A stretch of DNA of 64,000 nt, from assembly GCA_963573305.1 (NCBI GenBank), contig OY754329.1:134403422-134467421 (forward strand), in the 5' to 3' direction. The number at the start of each line of letters is the position of its first letter. The stretch's first letter is position 1. The notes below the pieces were generated by a model that was not told the DNA's origin, searched no databases, and worked only from the letters and a program-made list of their open reading frames with translations. Below, piece by piece: positions 1-11,400 of this stretch. A program made the translations under genes and the position numbers. This DNA is from Pyrrhosoma nymphula (lineage: Eukaryota > Arthropoda > Insecta > Odonata > Coenagrionidae).

Positions 1-557
1 GACCATTCAAATGAATCTAAAACTATAAATTACAAAATAATAGCTGAAATAAAAAATAGTATTCCGTTTGGTGGAAAACTAGAAGGCAGATTCAGGCCAA
101 CTAAATAATATGATAAACACTAAAATTTAAGCTTTATCGCTGCAAGCAGGATTTATTCTGTCAGGAGAATTTCACCAATTGCTACTAAAGAGGAAACAAT
201 GGGCCGCTAACTGCAGAGGCAGATAATGCTGTGACCTTAATCAAAGCAATCTAATTTTGGAGGAAGTTAATACAAAATTCAAATGGATTGAGCAAAAAAA
301 AGTGAAGATTGATATCTCTGATTGATGCAAATTGAACCAGCGACGAAAAACGTATTGAATAACAAAAATGTTCATTGTATATTATGGCCGAAATCTTTCG
401 GTTTTAATCCATCTTAATCCTGTGATAACTGCCAAATTCTTACTAAAATGTTGCCTCGTGCTTCAATGTATTCATGTGAGGTGATAAGGATGCTAATCTA
501 CCTAATGACACATGACATGAGGCATTTGATACCTTGCGATCTTAGATCCACGAGCTT
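1..557. other. Intergenic sequence upstream of the first chitin-binding gene
   Basis: AT-rich sequence with no supported exon, repeat or RNA gene. It ends at the TATA box of the first small secreted-protein gene, so its last few hundred bases may contain promoter-proximal control elements, but I recognise none. Confidence 0.5.
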
Positions 558-565
558 TATATAAA
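558..565 (+). promoter_or_regulatory. TATA box of chitin-binding gene 1
   Basis: TATATAAA. About 31 bases downstream lies TCAGA (594-598), an arthropod-initiator-like sequence that would place the transcription start near 596 and give a 5' UTR of about 39 nt before the ATG at 635. Inferred from spacing and consensus only. Confidence 0.7.
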
Positions 566-634
566 GGAAGGTCTGAAGTACTTCTGCTAATACTCAGACG
601 GGCAGTCGTTCAAGAAAACACTCAGTCGTTCAGA

Positions 635-665
635 ATGCAAAGCTGCTACTTCCTAGTCTTACTCG
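635..665 (+). CDS. Chitin-binding gene 1, coding exon 1 (signal peptide)
   Basis: Starts at the first ATG after the TATA/initiator pair and encodes ten codons plus one base, followed by the donor GTGAGT. Ends in phase 1. Confidence 0.85.
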
Positions 666-3600
666 GTGAGTAACTAATTTTTTCCAATCTCCATAAGCTT
701 GCTGTTATGCCTGAACTAAAAGGAAGCTCGTAGAATGAGGTATGACTGAGACGATAATACACAATGGGAAGTTTCTTCCAATTTTTGCAATGTGTTTTCT
801 AACATACAAGAACAAAGTTCAGAAAAAAATGTTTTAATTAATTAAGTTACCACAATTAAAATACATTATTTACTTCCCAAAATTACATAAAAAATACGTT
901 ATATAAAAAATACAATACATTAAATAAAGACCACTTTTACTAATAAATTAGAGATTATCGTATAAATAAAATTATAAATGAAGATAAGACAAAATAAAGT
1001 AAAAAAGTTTAGTTTACCAGCCTAGTTTTACAACAGGTTTATTCCGCCCGTAAAGTCGAATATTACCGTACACGTTGCGATGCAATCGGAAGAGGCTGGC
1101 ACGTTTTTGTCTTTGCATTTAAAGTAAAAAAATACGTGGAATAACAGAGAAAGGGTTTTTGGTTTATGCGATAGTTCAAGTTTGATCGCGTGTCTATCTT
1201 AAAATCTAAATTCCGAGAAAAATATACGACCACGTCCAAATTTAATATGGTTTCAAACCCGCGAACTTCCGGTTGCCACAACTGAGCATTAACAGCCAGA
1301 CCACGGTAACCGGCACGAGTATTAACATCCTCTAATTATAATGCATCAACCTTTTCGGACATTATGATGTTAACAGAAACAAAAGAAAAAAATACAGTTC
1401 ACATGTAAAAGTATGTGCATGCGCCATTAGTTATTTTCATTGCGGCCGATGATCGTTTTGATTGCATAATGAAAAGCGTACATATTAGTAATTAGAATAT
1501 GCTTATATAAATGATTAACTTATCATGCATATTTTAAAATTTCGACTTCAAGGCTGGAAGCCATAATGCACAATTCAGCCATTAAAATTAATAATGTGCA
1601 AATGTTCCCCATAAACCTTTTGATTTGCTCTTAATAAATAATTAATTCGCAATCAATGTATTCTTTTAAAGCTTTTGATTTATTTCAGGGGTGGTTCTGT
1701 TCTTCACCGGATGCCCTGGTAAGAAAATTATAAACGAACTATGGTTATCCTTATTATACTTTAGCACGATGCAATGCAATTAAGATATTCTAATGCCAAG
1801 TAGTTAGGAATATTTAGCTTTGAAAAAGCAATCGGCAAATCAAAACGAAATGCTTTTACATCCGAAGAAACAAAGGTTCTTCGACCTCCCAACCAAAGGC
1901 ATTGCGTAGCGCCTTCATTTTAGGGCAGTGAATAGTTGTAATCGAGAATTTTGGCGACAAAATTTTAGCATGAAAGGGAGTAGAGGGAATGTACATGTCA
2001 TGCAGCAAGGCACCACTGTGTAAATGTATGAAATTCTCAGAAAAAAACCCAGATTCGAACCCAGACCCCTCGATTTCTTGCCGAGTTTTTAACCAGTTAA
2101 ACCTCCCAGGCGTCCTCTTCCATTGAGAATTTCATGGAGGTTTTCATCGAGTGGTCTTTGATGGAGACATGAAGGATTGAAGCTGCTAGGTGTCGTTAGT
2201 GAAAATGCACACGGATAATCCCGCGAGTGGCCACTACCCGGAAATAGCGTCAGCTCATACCAAGATTAAAAATTATTTTGTTTAAATCCACACTTTTTTT
2301 ATTTAATCTAACCGACCCAGGTTTCTGCAGCTATGTGCAATCATCAAGGTAAATCATATTATCAGGTGGCCAGGCCATATATATGGTTGAGGATAAGAAG
2401 AAAGGAGGCGGGAATGGGGAGGGGAGGGGTATGGAAGGACGAGTCAATCACTGATGTTTAAAGAAGGATGAATAACCACTGCGGAAAGGAGGGGTGTATG
2501 GAAGGCTGAGTCGAACACTGATGTTTCGAGGAGGTTGAATAACCACTGTGGAGGACAGAAAAGGTGACCATGACGGTTACCGGTTTTGGGAAGGGGGAAG
2601 TCTAATCTTAAGGAGGGGAGAATTGGTTGGGAACAAATGGCCATTACATAAAACATTCTGGCTATTAACAATTTCGAATTCCTCTTAAAAAATCCAGCTT
2701 GGCACCTTTGCCAGTCATATGCAACATCTCAGGGTCAAATCTCTTAAATGGTTTAGAAGTATGTACACAAATGTTCCACAAAATTTTAATTTCCACCTCC
2801 GTTAAGAACATAATTTGTATTCTCTGACTCTGGCTTTAAATTTACGTCCTGTTTGACCAATATACCAATATCCTTTTAATAATCCTTTTTTAAACACCAG
2901 GGTTTGACTCGCTCTTCACTACTTCTCCCTTCCCCTTCCCCCTCTCCTTTCTTTTTATCCTCAATTTTTTTTCATATATATACCTAGCCACCTGATAATA
3001 TGTTTTACCTTGATAATGGCACATAGCTGTTGAAAACTGGGTCGGTTAGGTTAAATAAAAAAGTGTGGATTTAAACAAAATAATTATTAATCATGAATGC
3101 TTGTGACTTCCACAGAATTAAGCCTGATACAATTTCTAATGCACACATCAAGAGATTAATCGTTTCTGATTTCCCTTAAATCAATGAAAACTATGATTTT
3201 TATTAAACTCTGACAATGAGGGATGCATGTGTTATGAAATAATTACTACTGAACAAGCGACGACGAAATAAAAGAGGACAACACTGCGTTCAAGAGAAAT
3301 TTGTTAATACAGTAGCACAAATGTACCATGATATATTTACAATTGCGTATTTAATATTATAGTGAGCTGTTTGAATCCATCATACATGTGCTATATTGGA
3401 TATTATTATTCCACAAAAATATCGCTTTGCTGTTAACTAACAACAAGGAAAAACGCGTTTGAGCACATGACTATAATTGAGAACTTTTTAGTTTTCTTGA
3501 GAATTTATTGTGGCATTAAAAAAAACGGAAATTTGCTGGCATAATTAAATAAATTTGAACGTATAGCATTGCCAGTGTCGTGTACCTCAGTAACCTGTAT

Positions 3601-6600
3601 ATTTCACTGATAGTCATCTTTGCATGCTAAAAGAAAGTACAACTATGTTTTACCGCCTAAAATACTAAAGAATTATTTTCATTCATTTACAGGAACATCA
3701 GCATTTGAGGTAAGTTTCACAGAACTAGTTTCGTGGTCATTGAGGGAAACAACGTTTTTTAACAAATGGAATTTCACGAGAATCGGAAGCTACCACCTTT
3801 CATTTCAGAAATGTATGATACAGCTCTAGATTCTCATTACATTTTACATGTACAACTAGCAGTGGATTCCGATTCTCACCTTTTTTGATGCCCTCAATAT
3901 GCATAAGAAATGGTAATTAGCATTGTCTCTAGCCACTTTGCTGTTGAAAGTTTTGCCTAGAGCTGGAAATAATTAAATTCAATTTAAGTAAATTAGCCAC
4001 ACAATGGATTAACTGTGAACATAAATAGAAAAAAATTATGTTATCAACAAAAGGACATGTTTAAAGTTGTCTATTTATGCAATCCCACAGTGAAAAGCGC
4101 TATTTATTTATTTATTTATTTCCACATCCCCGAAAACAGCACGAATGGCCTTTTGCATCGGGTGTATTAACATGTAACATCGGACGAACATAAATATCCA
4201 TGTCCTGAGTGATGAAAAATCCACTCAGGCGGGACTCAAACTCGCGACCCTCAGATTAGCAGGCGAGGACTTTACCCCGTCGCCACCGGGACCGACAAAT
4301 TCATATTTGGAGACCGAAAATTGAGACCGACTATTTCATATTCGATATCAACAGAAACTTATTAAATATGAAGATTTTGGTATTCAATGGAATAGAGAGC
4401 TTCAATATAAAATTCCTATAAAATCTTTAAATAAACTAAAGTTAAGGTGTGAAATATAAATGAGGTCTATATCAGCAATCTTTCGAGTTTTACACCGGTA
4501 TTCAGGTCCATGGCGGCCAACGTTACGAAGAGCGGGACGGTCTCATCAAGGACTAGGACCGTTTCATCAAGAAGGCCATCGAGATCCGGAGGGAAAAACG
4601 TAATTTCAACCGTGACTCCGGTTACAACCTGAGTCCCACTTGGAAACCCATCCTCAAGATAATGGGAGAGTCGAGACCACCGGATGCCAAAATTTTGGAC
4701 CTGACCTGCCCGTGGGTATATATTGACTTCCACCTCCAGTCAAGGCACTCCCTGAGGACGATGCTCGACTCGAGCATCGAAACGCTGGCCGCCATCGACC
4801 TGGATACCCGGTGTAAAACCCGAAAGATTGCTGACATATACCTTCACCGGGAAATCCTGAAATCCTACATTAATGAGGTCGCGCTTCATGCTTTTCGTTG
4901 TGGTCTTTTTATATTTTTTAACAAAATTTAATTTTTTTAGAAAAGCATGCGAAAATTTTTTTTTCATTTGCTTATTTTTTACTTTTTCGTCCTGGTGAAT
5001 AAAATGTATATAAAACAACACCAATTGGCCAGGTTGTGGATTTGATGCTCCCTAATTGTTCTCCGGGAGGGGTGTCGGATGCTTTACCACAATTCCACCT
5101 CGAATCCCAATATAGGGAGGGTATTTCTTTGCATTATTATTATTTATTATTTAGTTATAAATGAAGTCGTAACCATGGATCCATGTATCCATGGAAAAGC
5201 GAGATAATGAAAAGCATGTAACTAGGAGAAGGCTGCGTAGGCAAGCACGCGTACACTTGTTTAGATACTACTACTGATCAGCATTATTAATGCTATTACC
5301 CCATGAATACCAAGAGGCACTAATTCATGCACAAAATATAATCATGCGCGACCTTTCTTGCGGGGTGAGGTGTAAGTAATGAAGTTGTGTAATTAAAAAA
5401 ATGTAAAAGTCAACTCTACTTAGTGAGAGCGGGAATTTCATAGAAATGATCTATCGCAACTATTTTGGTTCCTTATTTCTCGCGGAAAAATTACATTTTA
5501 AATTATCGGTTCTGCAATCTATTTCCTTTATCTTATGCCTATGGTCATTTTTATCGTAATACGTTGGCTCTGGGAAAATATGTTAAACTAAAATGTCAAA
5601 AATATTCCGTTTCGAACTTGCACACAAGATTTAGCCTATATTTTTCCCTTCGATCATTTAGAGATACCCACCCTAATTTCTTTAACAATTAGGTCATACT
5701 GCTAAGTTTATCGACATAACTTTTGACAAATTTAGCTGCTACTTCGGAAGGATACAATATGGTGGCGGCTGGTACGCAGTCACGGGAGTTTTAGCATCGT
5801 CCAACACATACCTACCGTGCCGGCGTAAGTTGGAAATACACCTAAATGATTTTTGCGTTTGTTTGGATATTTTCATGCAGGGAAACTTAATCTAAAGTAA
5901 ATTTGCGCCTTTAGGATCCGTTCAACGAGTGAGCAAGTGCAGGATTACTTCGGGAATATAAGAAGTGCGGAGAGAAAACCGGCGAAGGCATTACATTTAC
6001 GTACCTAATTCATGGTTGAAGCTTTCGCGGGCCATTATGGCCTATAATGACCCACGAAAGCTTCAACCAAGAATTAGGTACCTATGTTAATGTATTGGCT
6101 TCGCCGGGTTATAATATAGCTGTATGTTTTTTGTACGGGTGTACCCCGCGTACTTATTCAGGTGTGTTACCCAATGCTTATTGGCCGTTGCTGGTCACTT
6201 TATCTAATGGAACGACAAAGTGACCTGAACAACAAACATAAATCATTGGCATACTTCATCTGAACGAAAGGGGTCCACGTCTTATGGTCCCATCCCACGG
6301 ACAGATAGCTAAACTTCAAGTTGGCTGGAGCGGTAATCGTGAGTAATTGATTGCACATTTTATAATTTTTCAAATAAGTCTAAAAAAATATAAGGGCCAC
6401 ATTTCATTTAAATGCATATGTTTATGCATTGGAACTCACCATACATGCAGTGATGGAAATGATACAAGAATTATATTCAATATTTGTTCCTTATATAAAG
6501 AGTGTAATGACTTTGACATTAATGATAGTTTTCAGTGCTGTATTCGAAGTTTATACGAAGATTATATTTTAAATATGTCTTTCCGAATCTTTGACTCAGC

Positions 6601-7223
6601 GCGACTCCTTGATATTTGTTCACCACCACTGTAATAATACAAAAAGTATTATTTTGTGATTAGAAGAAAATCTGTAGATATATAATCGAATTATAAAGAT
6701 AAAAATATACGATGTTTTACGTGTTAAATAGCATTGAATTGACAAAAATACCAAAGAGGTAAATGGGATTTTTTAAAATAAATCTTTAGATCTCACTAGT
6801 AAGAATACGCATGAAAAAGGTTTCACACAAATCTGTACATTGATAAAAATTGCTCCATCCAACTTGAATGATCTTCTTTGAGCAACCAAAGGAGCTAGAG
6901 ATAGGCATTCAAATAAAACATTTCTGCCGTTGCAGGGATTCGGGTCTCGGTAGGACAGGAAACCAGTTCACTAGCCGCCACAACAAACCTAACCCCAAAA
7001 CACTCTGTATTGTATTCGATTTTTGTTGTTTTTCTAGTGCCCGTGTGATGGTTCCTTTGCCAATCCATCCGCCTGTGACAGTATGTACATATGCTACGGT
7101 GGAACAGCAACCCTAAGAAGCTGTCCTTTCCGCATGGCATATGACATAAAAACTCAGAAATGTGTCCCTGAGTCACAAGCAGAATGCTATACGCCTTGCC
7201 TGCAGAAAGCGTCGAAACCCTAA
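635..7223 (+). CDS. Small secreted chitin-binding protein (single CBM14/peritrophin-A domain), gene 1
   Basis: Spliced gene with coding exons 635-665, 1689-1718, 3693-3709 and 7038-7223; all junctions are GT-AG and the phases join (1, 1, 0). The product is 87 aa. Residues 1 to about 24 form a hydrophobic signal peptide (starts MQSCYFLVLLG) with a plausible cleavage after TSA. The last exon encodes the rest: cysteines spaced C-x9-C-x5-C-x9-C-x12-C-x7-C, with the typical CD-x-x-Y-x-C and AYD-x(5)-C patterns of the peritrophin-A fold, plus two extra cysteines (CPC start and CYTPC end). Family knowledge predicts a secreted protein that binds chitin in cuticle, gut matrix or tracheal lining; tissue is unknown. 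A second gene of the same design follows at 8.47 kb. A micro-exon inside the long introns could have been missed. Confidence 0.85.
1689..1718 (+). CDS. Chitin-binding gene 1, exon 2 (end of signal-peptide core)
   Basis: 30-nt micro-exon between acceptor TTTATTTCAG and donor GTAAGA. It adds a hydrophobic stretch (VVLFFTG) that completes the signal-peptide core; phase 1 on both sides. Confidence 0.75.
2000..2115 (-). repeat. tRNA-derived SINE (head region)
   Basis: On the minus strand a tRNA-like pol III promoter is visible: an A-box-like segment (GGTTTAACTGG) and, about 45 bases on, a near-perfect B box (GGGTTCGAATCTGG). There is no proper acceptor-stem fold, so this is a SINE head and not a working tRNA gene. 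The tail and target-site duplication were not resolved. It lies in intron 2 of chitin-binding gene 1. Confidence 0.55.
2310..2351 (-). ncRNA. Hammerhead-like motif, left arm of the 2.3-3.1 kb palindrome
   Basis: Minus strand reads ACC, TTGATGA, a TTGCA...TGCAG hairpin, AAAC, then GGGTC and GGT. The outer ACC/GGT can pair as helix I and ACC/GGT around the GTC as a tiny helix III. The first core base is T instead of C, so activity is doubtful. Confidence 0.3.
2426..2557. repeat. Tandem duplication of an approximately 65-bp unit
   Basis: Units 2426-2490 and 2491-2557 both run GGGGT(GT)ATGGAAGG...CACTGATGTTT...GAATAACCACTG.GGA. They lie in the centre of the palindromic element. Confidence 0.7.
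3005..3050 (+). ncRNA. Hammerhead-like motif, right arm of the 2.3-3.1 kb palindrome
   Basis: Plus-strand counterpart of the left-arm motif: ACC, TTGATAA, hairpin, GAAAAC, GGGTC, GGTT, then AAATAAA. The core differs from CTGANGA at two positions, so this copy is probably inactive. Confidence 0.25.
3693..3709 (+). CDS. Chitin-binding gene 1, exon 3 (17-nt micro-exon)
   Basis: 17 nt after a strong acceptor (ATTCATTTACAG) and before GTAAGT. It converts phase 1 to phase 0 and encodes GTSAFE, the likely signal-peptide cleavage region. Without it the last exon would be out of frame, which supports its use. Confidence 0.75.
4101..4296 (-). repeat. tRNA-derived SINE with (AAAT)n tail
   Basis: The minus strand begins with a tRNA-like head (A-box-like GGTGGCGACGGGG; B box GCGAGTTTGAGTCCC), continues about 110 bases of unique body and ends in four to five AAAT units. 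This is the classic SINE layout. No target-site duplication could be recognised. It lies in intron 3 of chitin-binding gene 1. Confidence 0.7.
4478..4850 (+). mobile_element. 5'-truncated Penelope-like retroelement with inverted end fragment
   Basis: From 4558 the plus strand encodes a C-terminal segment typical of Penelope-like element proteins downstream of the GIY-YIG domain: KKAIEIRR, then NFNRDSGYNLSPTWKPIL. An in-frame stop (TAG, 4554-4556) shows the copy is dead. The 3' part (about 4749-4835) holds a hammerhead-like core. The sequence at 4478-4525 is an inverted copy of about 4785-4835, the arrangement expected for a truncated Penelope-like insertion with an inverted partial terminal repeat. 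A second copy of the 3' end lies at 40.37-40.45 kb. Confidence 0.65.
4749..4800 (+). ncRNA. Hammerhead-like motif in the Penelope-like element end
   Basis: CTGAGGA (4752-4758) matches the CUGANGA core. It is followed by a perfect hairpin (CGATGCTCG paired with CGAGCATCG, 4759-4779), then AAAC. In a canonical ribozyme the hairpin closes with G-C just before GAAA; here the closing pair uses the G of GAAA, a one-base misfit. No clear GTC follows. The same string occurs at 40.4 kb. Confidence 0.4.
5977..6110. repeat. Near-perfect long hairpin (about 65-bp arms)
   Basis: Arms 5977-6041 and 6042-6110 are inverted copies with few mismatches (for example GGTTGAAGCTTTCG against CGAAAGCTTCAACC), with almost no loop. 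It could be a miniature fold-back element; as RNA it would form a long hairpin. It lies in intron 3 of chitin-binding gene 1. Confidence 0.75.
7038..7223 (+). CDS. Chitin-binding gene 1, exon 4 (whole CBM14 domain)
   Basis: Begins after TTTTTCTAG with the first cysteine codon and runs 61 codons to TAA. It holds the entire six-cysteine domain. Three bases after the stop there is a donor (GTAACA, 7227) and an acceptor at 7310-7311, so an 85-nt 3' UTR intron is likely. Confidence 0.85.
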   Translation, partial: CPCDGSFANPSACDSMYICYGGTATLRSCPFRMAYDIKTQKCVPESQAECYTPCLQKASKP

Positions 7224-7456
7224 GAGGTAACACATTTTTATATGCAAGAAATATTGAAATGTCAAGTCTTTCTGAAAGTATTTGGCTTCTAACAAACCCA
7301 TCCTGTTCCAGGTAAAGTTATGGAGACTCAGAAGGGTTGACTGTGGATGGACTGCGCAGAAGACTCATTGATTCGTCATTTTACAATCATTTTACCGGAG
7401 AAAATGTCTTCGATCACACTTGTTGATTTAGCAATTCACCTTGCATACACGCATGC

Positions 7457-7462
7457 AATAAA
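7457..7462 (+). promoter_or_regulatory. Polyadenylation signal of chitin-binding gene 1
   Basis: AATAAA about 230 bases after the stop, downstream of the likely 3' UTR intron; further AATAAA-like copies follow within 30 bases. Transcript end is inferred at about 7480. Confidence 0.5.
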
Positions 7463-7479
7463 TAATAAATATGATAATA

Positions 7480-8407
7480 CCAATAAATAATAATAAAATC
7501 CATGCAAAGAATGAAAAATGCCTTTGAATTATTACTTTCAATATTAATAATAAGCCAAACACATATGGTTTTATGGATTCCCATCATTTAAGCCACATAA
7601 ATCAAACGCCTGATGTAGAAACGATCGAAATTAGAAAGGAAAAAAACAAGTTATGACAAAAAACAATAGATATTTTGACTATGTAGATTTAGATTATTGA
7701 GATTTTCAGTTTGCCACTACTAAAAGATTTAATACTACTAGTTCCCATGTCACTACATCATCTTCAAGTGACTTGACTTAAAATAATGAAGTGTTTTGCT
7801 TCTGTCATTAGTAAACATATGCAAGAATCGATTTATTGAGTAAGTAGAAGAGAGGAAGAAGGAAGGTTATAGGGAATGCAACGAGACAGAAATAATCCAG
7901 GTGAATTTTACTCACGGCAAGGCACTACAGATTCGATGGGAAAATAATTGAAGGAAAAACAGAGGGAAGGTTCCATAGGCCCAAAAGAGAGGTAAGTAAG
8001 AAAGAAATATTCCCACACTATAAAAGAACTAGCTAGGAGCAGAGAAAAATGAAAGGCTGCAAATAACCAGTCCTAAGATTTTACCATGATGAGTATATAA
8101 AATACGGAAGATTACCGAAACTCAAGGTAATCCTCTTCATTGCCCAAACCACACACCACAGCTCTAAACTCTTCCGAAGTTCTTAAAAAAGCTTTGCCAG
8201 TTTGGAGTTACACGTTCAGGGGATTGATCATTATCAACACAGTTAAACTATGCGTCATGCGTGAAGACGCAAGAAAATAGTCAACAGATATTTCGTGATT
8301 GTGCAAGGGACTAAATAGCCTTGATTCATAGCGTCTTCGAAAATAAGGATTTTTTTCACTCCAAGATAAGACGTGCCTGTCATTTTGATTCAGCACCATC
8401 GGCTTCG
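7480..8407. other. Intergenic spacer between the two chitin-binding genes
   Basis: AT-rich, with no supported gene or repeat. It contains the promoter region of chitin-binding gene 2 at its right end. Confidence 0.4.
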
Positions 8408-8415
8408 TATAAAAA
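8408..8415 (+). promoter_or_regulatory. TATA box of chitin-binding gene 2
   Basis: TATAAAAA, 58 bases before the ATG at 8466. This gives an expected transcription start near 8440 and a short 5' UTR, as in gene 1. Confidence 0.65.
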
Positions 8416-8465
8416 GCCTAAAAATAGCCATGAGAAGAATTAGTTGAGCGTGAAGAAGCATCAAG

Positions 8466-8490
8466 ATGAAAGCCTTTACCCTATCAATCG
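8466..8490 (+). CDS. Chitin-binding gene 2, exon 1 (signal peptide start)
   Basis: ATG plus seven codons and one base, then donor GTAAGC. Phase 1, as in gene 1. Confidence 0.85.
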
Positions 8491-11400
8491 GTAAGCCTAA
8501 TTTATTTATCCTATTCTGATAAGTTTTAAGATTCCACAACGAAGATCATAAGCTAATCGTTCATCTCAGACTCGTAACGTCCTGGCAGAAGATTGCTATA
8601 TCGAATCCTGCCTCCGGTATACGAGTAGATGTTTTGCCTTTTTTCACTTTTGCAGTTGAAGTATCTAATAGCCTGTCTCGAAAATCATGAAAATCGTCTA
8701 GTTACTAATTGTTGCCTGAAAACATCGATCTTTCTCCACACAAGTAGAACATCGTTTAGAAAGGGATAGAGAGTATTATACAAAGCAACTCTTAATCATA
8801 TGTTACAATGTTAAACAAAATGTCCTCCAAAATAATTCCAAGATATGTAAACTATTTCGAACTTCATAATCAGTTTTATTCGCCTTCAAAAGTCTGGAAG
8901 ATTTCCAAACCTTATTCTCGTTGTGATTCCTTCCAAATCTTTCACACAATCTCTAACGAACTATGAATTGACCTCATTCCCTTAGGTGACTGGCTATCTC
9001 ACGCTTGGCGTGAATCTGATATTATCATATCCGTTCCCACTTTTATTGCCAAATCTGTCTCTTTCCATTATCCTATACTCTTTTTGAGTAAACTTTGTAA
9101 ACCAAGGAAATAGTGGACGCCCCTGCCTCACTCCACGTCCCATTCCGATTCCAATTAACCTACCCTGACCTAATATGACGTCTATCTCTCCAAATTACTC
9201 CTGGTTTCTACATCACTTCCATTAATTTCTATCAATCCACTCTCTCAGACGCCTGCACGAAGTCCACGAAGCAAAAACAACATATGAGCCACATTTGAAA
9301 TTTCTATTTATTAACGTCCTCATCACTCCTATACCGACACGCGTTTAAGTTCTTCTCGTAAACCTAAGCCAGACTTTGCCTCTAGGTATTCCTTTGCCTT
9401 TCTCTCTAACCTTTATCACGCTCATATATATCTTTTAGACACATGCAGTATTAAACTGTTTGCCCTTTTACTTTAACTTTTTGCTGTTACCAGTTTGTGC
9501 AACAAAAATATTTGGGAGTAAATAAAATTATTATAAAATTATTATTATTTTATATTCTTAGGCACTTGCCCAGCTCTTCTTCGGTATATGAATCAGTACT
9601 GTTTTTACATACTTCTGTCCATACTCCTTAAACCAAATTCCTACGATTAAGCCTCGTAAGATATTCTGAAAACCTACGATTAGAGTGGCATTTCTCTTCC
9701 GCAAGTCTTCAAGTTATACAGGAAGTCTGTGGGTGTGTAATCTATCATAGCTCGTCTTTCAATATCGCCCTTTAGATCAATAGATTAGGATGCAATCTCA
9801 TCGTGCAACACTATATTATTTCACATCACTTCGCCGCCACTTCTGCATATCACTTCTGTTTTAAAGTTCTCCAAACAGCCGACGTGTATTTCCATCTCAT
9901 ACTTCCCTAGTATTCTTTATTTCTCATTTAAGTTTGTCATTTAATTCCTCGCACATTCTTTCACCCAACTTTGCATTTATTTCTCCTTACCCAACTAACT
10001 TTCTTACATTGCCTTTAATCTCGATACATTAATATACCCCCACAGATGGATTAAAATTTGGTCGAACTGAGGTCGAACTTAACTGATCGAATAAGGGCTA
10101 AGGTGATGATTCCTGATGAAGTAATGTTCCTCCTTATCTCCATTCCATAAATTACGGACAACTAAAATCCTAATAATAATTGACAACAAAAACAATTTTA
10201 CAGCCGCTAAGTTAATTTGCAATTTTACGCGAATTACCTCAGAATCGCCTCATTTTCAAACGACCTCTCCAGAAAGCAAAGTCATACCATATCTCATGCA
10301 TTTTCTTCAATCCTTGGAAAATATCTTGAAAATTATAATATCGTTGAACTACTTGGAAACAGGAAACATTATACCTTATTTTTTATATTCGCGACTATGG
10401 CATGGTTTTTCGTGTGCAATTATATTTCGCTCAATTTAACTTATTTAAAAACTTTTTAAGATGAATCAAATTTCTGTATTTACAGAAAATATGACTTTTC
10501 TTTACAGTGGCAATTTTGGTTGTGGTCGCTTCAGGTAAGAAAAAGTTTTTTTCCATTTAGGAAAATATTTCTTTATACCTACGCCCAAAAATATTAAACG
10601 ATGGTTAATTAGGCCTTGATTAAAAATATTATTAATTTCTATTTTTCAGTTTACGCTGAAACAGCAGACGTCACTTACCAACCAAAATCAACACCAAAAC
10701 GTATGTATATACAGAATGAGATACTTTCTTTTAGTTCATTCAATTCATGTACACATCTTTTTCGAATACAAATCAAAAGCGCTGACCAATAACATATCCC
10801 ATTCTTTAACGAGTTTTTGCTTATTCAAAAAACGCTAACATCCCGGTGGAGTTTTTAACCGGTGGAATTCCAACACTAATTTGAGTGCCAAGTAAAACCG
10901 TAGGAGAAGACAAAACTGTTGAACCTGTGACTCCTTTCAAAGAGAACAGGTTAACGAATTTTCACTTTGTCATTCCACCATTCACCAAATACCCCCAGCA
11001 TTTCCAGTCAGTTAGTCCGTCATTAATTACGCAATTTCTTTGGTTGTCGGTACTTTCCCAAAATAACTATTCATAGTTAATACAACAGTAAGGGATGACT
11101 ACATTCTCAGTTTCTACTTAATTAATAGGAAAAATAATTAAAACTATTTCAGTTCCGATTCTTAAACTGATCACAGCTGCAAACTTTCGGACTGTTTAAA
11201 CAAAAAATTTAACACGTCCAAAATAAAAAATGGGTACTTGAACACATCACTTCGTTTCAATTCGATAGACCCTATATTTTTGTGCTAATGAATGTAATTG
11301 ACATCACGTGAACGTATAGTATCTTAGTTGACGAAAAAGATAACTTATTTATGCGTATCTTCAAGCTTCCAAATGAATTTTATTGAAGATTTATTCGCGA

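Larger units (their letters stand above)
2264..3092. repeat. Palindromic repeat element with about 150-bp inverted arms
   Basis: Left arm about 2264-2412 and right arm about 2932-3092 are inverted copies of each other (shared blocks around TTAAATCCACACTTTTTT, AACCGACCCAG and TATTATCAGGTGGC). Each arm holds a hammerhead-like core (see separate entries). The centre has a tandem pair of about 65-bp units. No coding capacity is seen. The arrangement resembles the inverted partial repeats of Penelope-like insertions; that assignment is inference. Confidence 0.7.

Noticed and set aside
2040..2112. Possible functional tRNA gene
   Set aside because: A- and B-box-like strings are present but the arms do not fold into a full cloverleaf; better explained as a SINE head. 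The same applies to 4.2, 8.6, 14.4 and 34.8 kb.
6180..6230. Small inverted repeat GGTCACTTT/AAAGTGACC
   Set aside because: A 9-bp stem with a 13-base loop is expected by chance at this scale and has no supporting context.
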